Shown here piece by piece: positions 35,187-44,720 of a stretch of DNA of 64,000 nucleotides (positions within the stretch are counted from its first letter, which is position 1; every line of letters begins with the position of its first letter). The position numbers and the translations under genes were made by a program. This DNA is from JARRQJ01 sp037381915 (lineage in GTDB: Bacteria > Pseudomonadota > Gammaproteobacteria > DRLM01), in NCBI GenBank assembly GCA_037381915.1, contig JARRQJ010000022.1, positions 1 through 64,000 of the forward strand. Reading direction: 5' to 3'. Under the pieces are notes generated by a model. That model was not told where the DNA came from and did not search any database. It was given only the letters and a program-made list of their open reading frames with translations.

Positions 35187-35217
35187 ATGGGTCAACCGCG
35201 GGTTGACCCATTTTTTT
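35187..35217 (+). terminator. intrinsic terminator after FKBP N-domain gene
   Basis: ATGGGTCAACC at 35187-35197 pairs exactly with GGTTGACCCAT at 35201-35211 around a GCG loop, then seven T. It sits 62 bases after the stop codon and before the convergent peptide-ABC operon. Confidence 0.92.
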
Positions 35218-35259
35218 CCCACCTAAAGCCGGCAACCCTCGCTACGATACCGGACGATA

Positions 35260-37293
35260 TCAGCGGTCGTTGCCCTCACCATATAAGAAGCAATTCACAT
35301 GATGGGTATCGCTTATTTGCGAGTAACGCGGATAACGCTCCCGGCAGACTTCGGTCGCGTGAGGACAGCGGGGATGGAAAAAACAGCCGCGCGGCGGGTT
35401 GACCGGTGAAGGCAAGTCACCTTGCAACCGGATCACGTCCCGCTGGGAAGTTTCGTCGAGCGTAGGGACCGCCGAAAGCAAAGCTTCGGTATAGGGATGC
35501 TTGGGGTGCCTTAGCACCTCCTCCACCCTGCCTTGCTCCACGATACGGCCGAGGTACATCACCGCGACGGTGTGGGCGAGGTATTCCACCACCGACATAT
35601 TATGGGTGATAAACAAATAGGTCAGGCCCAGTTCGTCTTGCAGCCCTTTCAGCAGATTCAGGATCTGGGCCTGCACCGACACGTCCAGGGCGCTGGTCGG
35701 CTCATCGCACACGATCACCTTGGGATTGACCGCCAGGGCCCGCGCGATGCAAATACGCTGCCGCTGCCCTCCCGAAAATTCATGGGGATAACGATGCTTC
35801 GCCTCCGCCGACAAGCCGACCTGCGTCAACAAGGCCTCGACACGCTGTTGACGCTCCGCCGGCGAACCGGCGATCTTTTGCGCAAGCATTCCCTCTTCGA
35901 TGATATCGCCCACCATCATGCGCGGATTCATGGAAGAATAGGGATCCTGGAAGATGATTTGCAGGTCGCGGCGATGGGGACGCAACTCCCGCGTCGACAT
36001 ATGGGTAAGTTCCATTCCGTTGTATTCGACGCTGCCGGCCGTGGGCCGGACCAATTGTAACAACGCCTTGCCCACCGTGGTCTTGCCGCAACCCGACTCG
36101 CCCACCAAGGCGACGGTGCGGCTGCGGTGCAGGCCCAAACTCACGCCATCCACCGCCTTGACATGGCCCACAATCCGCTTGAACAGTCCTTTATGGATGG
36201 GGAAATGCACCTTGAGGCGGTTCACTTCCAAAATAGCCTTCCCTGCATCCAGCATCTCGTTTGCGGCATGGCCGACCGGCACCGTCGAGACGGCTTGCGG
36301 GACCGGCCGCAAGATAGTGGGATCCATGAGATGGCAACGGACGCCATGATCCGGTTCCGCCTCAAGCCAGCGCGGCGCCTTCTCTCGACAGGTCTGCCAG
36401 GCGAAATCGCAACGATCGACGAAACGGCAGGCGGGAAACTCGCGCGCCAGAGACGGGACCGAGCCGTGAATCACTGCCAGGGGTTTGCCGCGTTTGGCCT
36501 TGGCCGGCACTGAAGCGAACAGTTTCTGGGAATAGGGGTGGAGAGGACGCGCGAAAAAGGCCGCACGCGGTGCCTGTTCAACGATATGTCCCGCATACAT
36601 CACCGCGACGTGGTCGGCCATCCCCGCTACCACGCCGAGATCGTGGGTGATGAGCAGGATGGCCATTCCCGTAGTCTTCTGCAGTTGTTGCAGGAGTTCC
36701 AGGATCTGGGCCTGGATGGTCACGTCCAGGGCGGTGGTGGGTTCATCGGCGATGAGCAGCTCCGGTTCACCGGCTAGAGCGATGGCGATCATCACCCGCT
36801 GCTTCATACCGCCGGAAAGCTGATGGGGATATTCGCCGTAACGGCGCGCCCGATCGGGAATCCCGACCGCATCCAGCAGCTCCAGCACCCGCTTGCGCTG
36901 CACGCCGCCGCGCAAACCACGGTGACGCTGCAAGACCTCCCCGATCTGCTCGCCCACCGTGAGCACCGGATTCAAGGAGGTCATTGGCTCCTGGAAGATC
37001 ATGGCGATGCGGCGCCCGCGCACGTTCTGCATCGCCACTTCCGACAAACCCAGCAAATCCTGACCGTCCAGCACCACCTCGCCGGAGAGGTTACCGACCG
37101 CCTGTTGCGGCAACAGTTGCATGATGCTGAGCGCGGTCATGGACTTGCCGCACCCGGATTCACCCAACAAAGCGAAGGTCTCGCCGCGTCGCACCTCGAA
37201 GCTGATGCCGTCCACGGCACGAATCGGCCCCCTGCTGCTCGTGAAATAGGTCCTGAGATCGCGAATCGATAGCAACACGTCGTTCTGAGACAC
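35260..37293 (-). CDS. yejF: peptide ABC transporter, fused double ATPase (YejF-like)
   Basis: A 677-residue protein with two complete ABC ATPases in tandem. The first has Walker A GESGCGKSMT near residue 43 and signature LSGGMKQRV near 164. The second has GESGCGKTTV near 402 and FSGGQRQRI near 508. Each ends in the oligopeptide-type C-terminal extension with cysteines (PACRFVDRCDFAWQTCREKAP and GCFFHPRCPHATEVC). YejF is such a fusion of DppD- and DppF-like halves and drives uptake of oligopeptides or microcin-C-like peptides. GTG start directly abuts the upstream permease stop. It is the last of four genes. Confidence 0.94.
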   Translation of the reverse strand: MSQNDVLLSIRDLRTYFTSSRGPIRAVDGISFEVRRGETFALLGESGCGKSMTALSIMQLLPQQAVGNLSGEVVLDGQDLLGLSEVAMQNVRGRRIAMIFQEPMTSLNPVLTVGEQIGEVLQRHRGLRGGVQRKRVLELLDAVGIPDRARRYGEYPHQLSGGMKQRVMIAIALAGEPELLIADEPTTALDVTIQAQILELLQQLQKTTGMAILLITHDLGVVAGMADHVAVMYAGHIVEQAPRAAFFARPLHPYSQKLFASVPAKAKRGKPLAVIHGSVPSLAREFPACRFVDRCDFAWQTCREKAPRWLEAEPDHGVRCHLMDPTILRPVPQAVSTVPVGHAANEMLDAGKAILEVNRLKVHFPIHKGLFKRIVGHVKAVDGVSLGLHRSRTVALVGESGCGKTTVGKALLQLVRPTAGSVEYNGMELTHMSTRELRPHRRDLQIIFQDPYSSMNPRMMVGDIIEEGMLAQKIAGSPAERQQRVEALLTQVGLSAEAKHRYPHEFSGGQRQRICIARALAVNPKVIVCDEPTSALDVSVQAQILNLLKGLQDELGLTYLFITHNMSVVEYLAHTVAVMYLGRIVEQGRVEEVLRHPKHPYTEALLSAVPTLDETSQRDVIRLQGDLPSPVNPPRGCFFHPRCPHATEVCRERYPRYSQISDTHHVNCFLYGEGNDR

Positions 37294-38712
37294 TTACTGT
37301 TTCCTCAATCTGGGGTCGAAGGCGTCACGCACCGCGTCTGAAAATAAATTGGCGGCCAATACCAGGACGAACATCAAGACGAAGGCCGCCAGCAGCGACC
37401 ACCAGACGATGGGTTCCCGCGCCATCTCCAGACGGGCCGCATTGATCATATTGCCCCAGCTGTTCATGGTCGGGTCCACGCCGACACCCACATACGACAA
37501 CACCGCCTCCGCCAATACCAGGCCGCTGAAGTCCAGCACCACCGAGATCAGCACGATATGCATCACATTGGGCAGGATATGCCGCGTGATAATGCGCAAA
37601 TGTCCCACGCCGAAGGCGGAGGCGGCTTGAATATATTCTACCCCGCTGAGCTTCAAGGTTTCGCCGCGCAACAGGCGGCACAATCCCGTCCAGCTGGTAA
37701 TGCCGAGAATGACACACAAACCCAGTAGCCGAATATCCGCACGGTAGGCGATGGTATCAAATATTTTCCAGTCCGGATGGGTCTGCATGAAAACCTGCAA
37801 GGTGAGGATCGCCGCGGCGATCAACAATACCCCCGGGATCGAATTGAGGGTGGTGTAGACATATTGAATAACATCGTCCACCCAACCGCGGAAATAACCG
37901 GCCATGATGCCCAGCAGGATGGCGAATGGCAGCATCACCAGGGTGGTCAGCGTTCCGATCACCAGGCCGGTGCGAATGCTCTTCAGCGATTGATACAACA
38001 CGTCCTGTCCCACCTTGTCGGTGCCGAATACGTGATAGTTGACACCCAGATCCGCCGCCAGCATCGCCAGCAGGATCAGGATCCCGGCGGTGAACAGAAT
38101 GACGTTCCAAGGCATGGACGTCCTGCCGGCAAAAACGTCGCGTATGGTCTGCCCCACCTCGGCGCGTCGGCGCAAAGCCAGGATTCCCACCACCACCGCA
38201 GTCAGGATCAGCCACAGACCTATGCCCTGCAGCAGCGCGATACCGATGATTGATATGATATCCGGCCACCGGTCGCGCTCCGGGTTTTTCAGATAGGCGC
38301 CCCCGTATTTCAGGCGCGGGTAGGCGCGGATGGTCTTGCCGTCGGCCCCCTCCATGGTCTCTTTGCTATACAGGTGAGTAGCGAACGGCGCCGAATAGGT
38401 CTTCTCCACGTGACCACGCAGGGGCTGCAATATCGTATCCAGGACACTGGCAACCTCCGGGGAGTAGTGGATCTGCCCCCCTCTGGTATCGTTGGTCAAT
38501 GCCCGCTGAAAATGAAGCGAGTCCAACAGGCCGACGCCGACATAAGCCAGCAGGACCACCAGGGAGGCCATGGCCATGCGGCTCTGACCTACCAGACGCC
38601 ACGGCGCTCGCAGCGGTTCCTTGCCCCGGGCGTAGAAGATGAAAGCGACGATCACCACCACTAACAGATAAATCAGGGCATCGGTCCACAGGATGACGGG
38701 TTTGAACGACAT
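37294..38712 (-). CDS. yejE: peptide ABC transporter permease (YejE-like)
   Basis: A 472-residue permease. After an N-terminal cytoplasmic/TM segment (LIYLLVVVIVAFIFYARG) and a second helix, a long loop with the insert FDLGVNYHVFGTD-type region leads to the DppC-family core. The core begins near residue 245 with GTDKVGQDVLYQSLKSIRTGLVIG, which is the hallmark of this permease type, and ends FSDAVRDAFDPRLRK. It is about 130 residues longer than E. coli YejE, because of extra loop and helices in the first half (about 60-210). ATG at 38712 is preceded by a GTG two codons upstream. Confidence 0.9.
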   Translation of the reverse strand: MSFKPVILWTDALIYLLVVVIVAFIFYARGKEPLRAPWRLVGQSRMAMASLVVLLAYVGVGLLDSLHFQRALTNDTRGGQIHYSPEVASVLDTILQPLRGHVEKTYSAPFATHLYSKETMEGADGKTIRAYPRLKYGGAYLKNPERDRWPDIISIIGIALLQGIGLWLILTAVVVGILALRRRAEVGQTIRDVFAGRTSMPWNVILFTAGILILLAMLAADLGVNYHVFGTDKVGQDVLYQSLKSIRTGLVIGTLTTLVMLPFAILLGIMAGYFRGWVDDVIQYVYTTLNSIPGVLLIAAAILTLQVFMQTHPDWKIFDTIAYRADIRLLGLCVILGITSWTGLCRLLRGETLKLSGVEYIQAASAFGVGHLRIITRHILPNVMHIVLISVVLDFSGLVLAEAVLSYVGVGVDPTMNSWGNMINAARLEMAREPIVWWSLLAAFVLMFVLVLAANLFSDAVRDAFDPRLRKQ

Positions 38713-38719
38713 ATGCACC

Positions 38720-39697
38720 CTACCCCAAACGTACCCGCGGATCGACCAGGGTGTAGGAGATGTCGGTCAACAACAGACCGACGATGTACATCACCGAGCC
38801 CAGAAACACCATGGCGCGCACAATGCCGAAATCCTGAGCATTGATGGCATCGATGGTGTAACTGCCCAGACCCGGGATGCCAAAGAACGATTCGGTGAGC
38901 AAACTGCCCATGAACAACAACGGCAGTACCACCACCGCGCCAGTGAGAATAGGGATCATGGCGTTCTTCAAGACATGCTTGAGCAACACCAGCGGTTCGG
39001 CGAGGCCCTTGGCGCGGGCGGTGCGCACATAGTCCTTGCCCATCTCTTCCAGGAAGATGGTGCGATACCAGCGCGTCCCGCTGCCCACGCCGCCGATAAT
39101 GCCGATCATCACCGGCAACACCACGAACTTGAAGGCATCGAGGCCGCCTTGATACCCCGAGATGGGCACCAGTTGCAAGAATTTGCCGATCAGATACTGG
39201 CCGCCGATGATGTAGAACAAACCGGAAATCGACATCAGGCTCACGCACAGTATCACCCCTCCCAAATCGATATAGGTGGCCCGAAAAAATGCAATAAGCA
39301 GGGCAAAGGTGATATTGACCAGGATGCCGATGATAAACACCGGCACGGCGATGGCGAGGCTGGGCCACATGCGTTGCCGGATATCGTAGCCGATGTCCCT
39401 GCCGTCATCCGCCGCCCCGAAATGGAAAACGAACAGGCTCAGGGATTTTTGGTAAAAAATAGTGTCACTGAGCTTGTCGAAACCGGAGGCCTTGGCATTG
39501 TACAGCAAGGGCTTGTCGTACCCGTGTTCGTGCTCCCAGGCATGGATGGCCTCGGGCGTGACGCGCTTCATGCCGAGCTGCATGCGCGCCATGTCGTCGG
39601 GGCTGTTCACCACGAAAAACAAGGTAAAGGTGATGAGATTTATCCCGATCAGGATAGGTATGGCATAGAGGATGCGTCTGACGATATACGCGAGCAT
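38720..39697 (-). CDS. yejB: peptide ABC transporter permease (YejB-like)
   Basis: A 325-residue DppB-type permease with MLAYIVRRILYAIPILIGINLITF at its N-terminus, a first periplasmic loop (about 28-110), then five more helices. GTRWYRTIFLEEMGKDYVRTARAKGL at about 206-231 is the conserved coupling loop. The end LTDISYTLVDPRVRL is characteristic of YejB/DppB. Stops and starts are 3 bases from the solute-binding protein gene and 7 from the next permease, so these form one transcript. Confidence 0.94.
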   Translation of the reverse strand: MLAYIVRRILYAIPILIGINLITFTLFFVVNSPDDMARMQLGMKRVTPEAIHAWEHEHGYDKPLLYNAKASGFDKLSDTIFYQKSLSLFVFHFGAADDGRDIGYDIRQRMWPSLAIAVPVFIIGILVNITFALLIAFFRATYIDLGGVILCVSLMSISGLFYIIGGQYLIGKFLQLVPISGYQGGLDAFKFVVLPVMIGIIGGVGSGTRWYRTIFLEEMGKDYVRTARAKGLAEPLVLLKHVLKNAMIPILTGAVVVLPLLFMGSLLTESFFGIPGLGSYTIDAINAQDFGIVRAMVFLGSVMYIVGLLLTDISYTLVDPRVRLG

Positions 39698-39700
39698 CGG

Positions 39701-41905
39701 CTATGACCTCTTGATCGGTGTATGCTGGCGCCGGCGGTATATCGCCACGGCAGGCAGGGAAGCCAACACCAGCAATGCCAGCAGCACGCCGAACGGCCAT
39801 AGCACCGGCTGATTCCATTGCGCCACTTCGCGCGCCCGCAACTTGGGATCGATTCGCAGATATTTAAGGGTGTTGTTGGCCATGAGATTGGGTTTGGCGT
39901 TTTGTAACCATGAATGGTAAAGACTGAAGCCCTTGGGATGGAAGCCCCACACCCACGGCGTGTCACGGCGCGCGATCTCCACCATGCGGTCAATGACCGC
40001 CTGCCGCGCGGAGCCGTTAGGCATATCCTTCATCTGGTCGAAGAGCTGATTGAATTTGGGATTATTATAATTGGCCGCGTTCTCACCCTGGGATTTGGCC
40101 TTGGCGTTGGGCCCGTAAAGCAGGAACAGGAAATTCTCGGGGTCGGGGTAATCCGCATTCCATCCCCAGAGAAAAATCTGGTCATCTCCTTTCAGCATCT
40201 TGTCCTGAAAACGATTGTAATCGGTGTTGCGGATATCCAGCTGGATGTTGATCTTCTGGAATTGTTTGGTATACCAATCCAGGCGCGCCTTGTCACCCGG
40301 GCCGGTGGCGGTGATATCGAGGTGGAGCAGCAGCGGTGTGCCGGTCTTGGCGTCCACCCCGTTGGGATAGCCCGCCTCCGCCAACAGGCGCCGCGCCACG
40401 GCCAGGGGTTTGCGCCGTGGCGCGCCGTTGACCCAGTCGTACATATAAGGGTTCATGCCCGCCTTGCCGTCGCGATAACCGAAGATACCGGGTGGAATGG
40501 GTCCTTGCGCCGGAATACCGCGACCGTTTTGGAAAATGGAGATATATTCTTCCTGGTCTATGGCGATGGATACCGCCTGGCGCAATTTGCGCCCCCGCTC
40601 ATCCAGACCGCCCACTACCGGATCGAGCATATTGAACCCCATGTAATAGGTCGAAGCCCCGACCGCCGTCTCCAGACGAATACCCTTCTTCCGCATGGCC
40701 TCGGTCAAGGTGGCCTCGCCCTGGCTGCCGATGCGCACCGCTTGATCGAAACTGTCGGAACTGATGCCGGAGGAGTCGTAGTACCCCTGCAGAAATTTGT
40801 TCCAGTAGGGAATATCCTCCTTCTCCAGGCTGTAAACCACCTTGTCTATGAACGGTAAGGGCTTGCCCGCATCGGCGAGCAGCCCCGCCTCCCGGTCGCC
40901 GGGATCGCCCTTGCTCGGATAGCGTTCCCGGTGGAAGTTGGGGTTGCGCTCCAACACCATGCGGCGGTTGGGATTGTTGACGGTGAGCATGTAGGGCCCG
41001 GTACCCACCGGATACCAGTCCAGGGTGATGTTCTTTTCCGCCATGCCGGGCTGAGCATAGAAATGGTCCACTTCCTTGGGCAGCGGCGCGAAAAACGGCA
41101 TGGATAACCAGTAGAGAAACTGAGGGTAGACGCCGTGGATCTTGATGCGGTAGGTAAACCTGTCCACCACTTGCGCCCCTTCGAGGGGATAGCGGTCGAG
41201 GTCGAGAAACGCCTCGCCCCCGCCCTGGCTCTTATGCGCGGCCAGGGCCTTCTGCAGGGTTTTCCGGTATTCCTTCATGCCGACGATGTAATTGCTCATC
41301 AAGCCCAGGATGGGCGAATGCAGTTGCGGATGGGCCAGGCGCTTGATCTCGTACACATAGTCCGCCGCGGTCAACTCACGCGTACCGCGTTCGGGGAAAT
41401 CGGCAAGCGTATTGATACCGTCTAAATCAGCCGCGCTCAAATGCTGATAGAGCGGCTTGCCGTCGGCGCCTACAGCGAAGGCGGGATGGGGTTGATAGCG
41501 GATCCCGGGACGGATGTGGACAGTGTAGACCGTGTAGGCCACGGATTGCGGCGGCGCGTCATGCGGCAAGCGCTGCCCTTTGGTGTCGAAGAATTTCGCA
41601 CGGGGCATGGCTGTGACCGTCGCGGGGATCAGGGTATAGGGCCGTTTTAGATACTGATATTGCAGGGGCGGTTCGTAAATCTGGCTGATGAAGCGGTACT
41701 CGTTGGCCGAATAGGAACGGGCCGGATCGAGGTGCTTGGGCCGCACCTTGAAAGAGGCGAACATCACATTGCCCCGCAATTCGCTGGCGGGATAGGGGCT
41801 GTTCCACGGCGCACCGCCGCACCCCGCCGTCAGCAATACGACCCATAAACCCACCGCCAAAGCGCCAAACCGCGTTATCAGCGCGATGAAATAACCCCGA
41901 TTCAT
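39701..41905 (-). CDS. yejA: peptide-binding lipoprotein of the Yej-type ABC transporter
   Basis: A 734-residue extracytoplasmic solute-binding protein of family 5. A signal sequence ends in the lipobox LTAGC, so it is a lipoprotein anchored in the membrane. The SBP_bac_5 fold is visible from KHLDPARSYSANEYRFISQIYEPP through TYRIKIHGVYPQFLYWLSMPFFAPLPKEV to WNADYPDPENFLFLLYGPNAK. The protein is about 130 residues longer than E. coli YejA, mostly near residues 90-190 and 210-260. The start is set at ATG 41905, 31 codons inside an open frame that begins without homology. First gene of the four-gene unit. Confidence 0.92.
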   Translation of the reverse strand: MNRGYFIALITRFGALAVGLWVVLLTAGCGGAPWNSPYPASELRGNVMFASFKVRPKHLDPARSYSANEYRFISQIYEPPLQYQYLKRPYTLIPATVTAMPRAKFFDTKGQRLPHDAPPQSVAYTVYTVHIRPGIRYQPHPAFAVGADGKPLYQHLSAADLDGINTLADFPERGTRELTAADYVYEIKRLAHPQLHSPILGLMSNYIVGMKEYRKTLQKALAAHKSQGGGEAFLDLDRYPLEGAQVVDRFTYRIKIHGVYPQFLYWLSMPFFAPLPKEVDHFYAQPGMAEKNITLDWYPVGTGPYMLTVNNPNRRMVLERNPNFHRERYPSKGDPGDREAGLLADAGKPLPFIDKVVYSLEKEDIPYWNKFLQGYYDSSGISSDSFDQAVRIGSQGEATLTEAMRKKGIRLETAVGASTYYMGFNMLDPVVGGLDERGRKLRQAVSIAIDQEEYISIFQNGRGIPAQGPIPPGIFGYRDGKAGMNPYMYDWVNGAPRRKPLAVARRLLAEAGYPNGVDAKTGTPLLLHLDITATGPGDKARLDWYTKQFQKINIQLDIRNTDYNRFQDKMLKGDDQIFLWGWNADYPDPENFLFLLYGPNAKAKSQGENAANYNNPKFNQLFDQMKDMPNGSARQAVIDRMVEIARRDTPWVWGFHPKGFSLYHSWLQNAKPNLMANNTLKYLRIDPKLRAREVAQWNQPVLWPFGVLLALLVLASLPAVAIYRRRQHTPIKRS

Positions 41906-42149
41906 AGGTCCCCTGTTACGGCACCTCTTGCTTGCCAATTCACCAAATTCTCGTCCTCGCCTTCTGAGACCTCGCATCAGTATATACGTTTCGGCCACCG
42001 GCGTTCATGCTGTACTATAGCGGTCAGGGACGGCCTCTTCCCGTCACAGCCGATTTTCGGTAGTGTACCGGCCACAGGGGCGGGGGCGGCGCAGATGTGC
42101 ACCGACTCGAAACACGATACGGCAGGATTAAGATCGAAGGACATATGCT

Positions 42150-42956
42150 ATGGGATTTTTAAACGATAAACGAGCGTTGATTGTCGGGGTGGCCAGTAAC
42201 CGTTCCATCGCCTGGGGAATCGCGCAGGCCATGCATCGCGAGGGAGCGGAACTCGCCTTCACCTATCAAAACGAAAAGTTGCAGTCCCGCGTGGAAAAAT
42301 TCGCCGCCGAATGCAACTCGGACATCACCCTCCCGTGCGACGTGGCCGACGACAGGGAGATCGAGGACGTCTTCAATCGCCTGGATGATTATTGGGACCA
42401 TGTCGACATCATCATCCATTCGGTGGCCTACGCCCCGCGCGAAACCCTGGAGGGCGACTACCTGGACAATCTTTCCCGTGAAGGCTTCAATATCGCCCAC
42501 GAGATTAGCTCCTACAGTTTCGCGGCCCTCGCCAAGGCGGGCCTTACCATGATGGAAGGACGCAACGGCGCCCTGCTCACCCTGAGTTATCTCGGCGCGG
42601 AACGGGTGCTTCCCAATTACAACGTCATGGGCCTGGCCAAGGCCAGCCTGGAGGCCAATGTCCGCTACATGGCGCAAAGCCTGGGACCGGATGGTATCCG
42701 CGTCAACGCCATCTCCGCGGGACCGATCAAGACCCTGGCCGCGGCCGGGATCGGCGATTTGCGGCGCATGCTCAACGTGGTGGGCAACAGCGCGCCGCTG
42801 CGCCGCAACGTCACCATTGAGGAAGTGGGAAATGCCGCTGCATTCCTGTGTTCCGATCTCGCCTCCGGCATCACCGGCGAGATCGTCTATGTGGATGGCG
42901 GTTACCACATCATGGGGATGAACGCGCCCGAAAACGCACCGGGCAATGGTGAGTAG
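42150..42956 (+). CDS. fabI: enoyl-[acyl-carrier-protein] reductase, NADH-type (FabI)
   Basis: A 268-residue FabI that performs the last reduction of each fatty-acid elongation cycle. GVASNRSIAWGIAQAM at about 11-26 binds NAD. The catalytic pair is the Tyr and Lys in YNVMGLAK (Y-x6-K) at about 156-163. ISAGPIKTLAAAGIG near 191 contains the loop that closes over triclosan in FabI enzymes. The start is supported by AAGGAC 7 bases upstream. A divergent promoter region separates it from the peptide transporter genes. The 47-base gap to the SDF symporter suggests co-transcription. Confidence 0.97.
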   Translation: MGFLNDKRALIVGVASNRSIAWGIAQAMHREGAELAFTYQNEKLQSRVEKFAAECNSDITLPCDVADDREIEDVFNRLDDYWDHVDIIIHSVAYAPRETLEGDYLDNLSREGFNIAHEISSYSFAALAKAGLTMMEGRNGALLTLSYLGAERVLPNYNVMGLAKASLEANVRYMAQSLGPDGIRVNAISAGPIKTLAAAGIGDLRRMLNVVGNSAPLRRNVTIEEVGNAAAFLCSDLASGITGEIVYVDGGYHIMGMNAPENAPGNGE

Positions 42957-43003
42957 GCTGTTGCCGCTCGGAAGGGCTTTGCCGGCGGTGCGGCGATAGA
43001 GTA

Positions 43004-44218
43004 ATGCCCCATAGGCACGCCGTCATCCTGCTGAGCTTCATCGTTCTGGGCGTCGTCGGCGGCTCCTTTTGCGGCTGGTATTTCGGCACGGCGATGGAGG
43101 AAATCGCCTGGCTGGGCACTCTGTTTCTCAATGCCCTGAAGATGCTGATCCTGCCCTTGATTATCGCCGCGGTGGTCAGCGGCGTGGCGGCCCTGGGCGA
43201 TATCCGCAAGCTGGGGAGGGTGGGCGGCGCCACCGTCCTTTACTTCGTCATAACCACCGGCATCGCGGTGGTTATCGGCCTGGCAATGGTCAACCTCATT
43301 CAACCGGGCGTCGGTCTGGCGCCGCACGGCGGGGAAATTCCCGAACACATCCGCACCAAGGCCGGGACGGGCATCGCCGATATCCTGCTGGCCATGATCT
43401 CTCCCAATCTCGTGAGCTCCGCCGCGCACATGCAGCTTCTCCCCATCATCCTCTTCGCCATTCTCCTCTCCGCCGCGCTGACTACGGTGGGCAAGAAAGG
43501 CGAACACGTTATCGCCTTTTTCGACGGCCTCAACGAGGCCTTGATGAAGGTGGTGATCTGGGTGATGTACTTCGCCCCCGTCGGCATCTTCGCCCTGGTG
43601 GCCGCGCGCCTGGGCAAGGCGGGCGGGGGGGAAGCGTTCTTCGCTCAGCTCTCCGCGGTGGGGTGGCATGTGGTGACGGTATTGAGCGGCCTCACCCTCC
43701 ATTTCATCGTCCTGAGCATCATTCTGATGCTGGCTGCCCGCCGTGGCATGCCGTTTGTCGGCACGCTGCTGCGAGCCCTGTTGACGGCCTTCGGCACCGC
43801 CAGTTCTTCCGCGACCCTGCCAATGACCATGGAATGCCTTCGGGAAAATAAAGTCGACGAGCGGGCGATACGGTTCGTGGTCCCGCTGGGCGCGACCGTC
43901 AACATGAACGGTACCGCCCTGTACGAAGCCGAGGCCGCCCTTTTCATCGCCCAGGCCTACGGCATCCACCTCGGCTTCGGCCAACAGGTCATCGTCTTCG
44001 TCACCGCCACCCTGGCCGCCATCGGCGCCGCCGGGATCCCCGAGGCGGGACTGGTCACCATGGTCATCGTCCTGAGCGCCGTGGGCCTGCCGCTGGAGGG
44101 GGTGAGCCTGCTGCTCGCGGTGGACTGGTTCCTGGACCGCTTCCGTACCGCAATCAATGTCTTCGGCGATTCCGTGGGGGCGGCCGTGGTGGAGCGTCAT
44201 CTGCCAGCCGCCGAATGA
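43004..44218 (+). CDS. dicarboxylate/amino acid:cation symporter (SDF family)
   Basis: A 404-residue glutamate/C4-dicarboxylate-type carrier with about eight helices and two re-entrant hairpins. TASSSATLPMTMECL at about 265-279 is the serine-rich HP1 tip, GATVNMNGTALYEA near 297 is the conserved NMDGT-type loop (NMNGT here), and AAIGAAGIPEAGLVTMVIV near 345 is HP2. It imports an anionic substrate with sodium or protons. The Asp-to-Asn change in NMDGT touches the cation-binding region, so coupling may differ from GltPh. Ends 158 bases before the frameshifted small gene. Confidence 0.92.
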   Translation: MPHRHAVILLSFIVLGVVGGSFCGWYFGTAMEEIAWLGTLFLNALKMLILPLIIAAVVSGVAALGDIRKLGRVGGATVLYFVITTGIAVVIGLAMVNLIQPGVGLAPHGGEIPEHIRTKAGTGIADILLAMISPNLVSSAAHMQLLPIILFAILLSAALTTVGKKGEHVIAFFDGLNEALMKVVIWVMYFAPVGIFALVAARLGKAGGGEAFFAQLSAVGWHVVTVLSGLTLHFIVLSIILMLAARRGMPFVGTLLRALLTAFGTASSSATLPMTMECLRENKVDERAIRFVVPLGATVNMNGTALYEAEAALFIAQAYGIHLGFGQQVIVFVTATLAAIGAAGIPEAGLVTMVIVLSAVGLPLEGVSLLLAVDWFLDRFRTAINVFGDSVGAAVVERHLPAAE

Positions 44219-44376
44219 GCCGGCCTGGCCTGTTAAACGGCGACAAAAAATGAGAACCGGGTCACAAATCCCGCAATCGATTATTATACCCTAAAATCGC
44301 AGGGATATGATGCCTGGACGATCAACAGCTTATACCACCTTTTCGACCTTTGGCGGTTCCAGCAAAGGAGTTGTGC

Positions 44377-44584
44377 ATGGCAATCAATCCGACCACCAAT
44401 ATCGACCTGTCCGCGAGCTATCGGCCCAAACCACAATCCGAGCAACAGGAGGTTCATCAAGTGGCAAAGGAGTCGCACCTGACAAGGACAGCGACAACCA
44501 AAGTGTCCAATCGACGCTATCACAGCAACCAACCGTCAATACCAGTGGTCAAATTATAGTACCATCATTGACACCACGGCTTGA
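44377..44584 (+). pseudogene. small proteobacterial gene broken by two frameshifts
   Basis: ATG at 44377 has the ideal site AAAGGAG six bases upstream. The frame encodes MAINPTTNIDLSASYRP, but after about 44455 the sensible reading moves by one base to give GVAPDKDSDNQSVQSTL and QPTVNTSGQII. At about 44556-44560 it moves again by one base, ending with TIIDTTA and a TGA at 44582-44584. Both shifts are in the same direction, as if one base was lost each time. The C-terminal pattern, VNTSGQxxGTxIxxTA, is that of short (60-90 residue) proteins common in Proteobacteria with no known role. This could be a decayed gene or two sequencing errors. As sequenced the first frame gives a 60-residue product. 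Confidence 0.55.
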
Positions 44585-44720
44585 GCGGGCGATACCGACC
44601 TTAACCACCTCCCCGCCGCATTCCTGTTGCAGCAACACTGTTGCCGGGTACTTGCACTTAATTTACCAGTTGGTCTGGCTTACCCATCCCATTGAGGTCT
44701 TGAAGCCTGCAAATCCGTTG

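Noticed and set aside
42902..44200. 432-codon open frame on the minus strand
   Set aside because: Antisense of the SDF symporter; composition is Asp/His/Gln-rich shadow sequence.
44280..44376. flagellar sigma-28 promoter before the small frameshifted gene
   Set aside because: TAAAATCG near 44293 is not followed by a GCCGATAA-like element.
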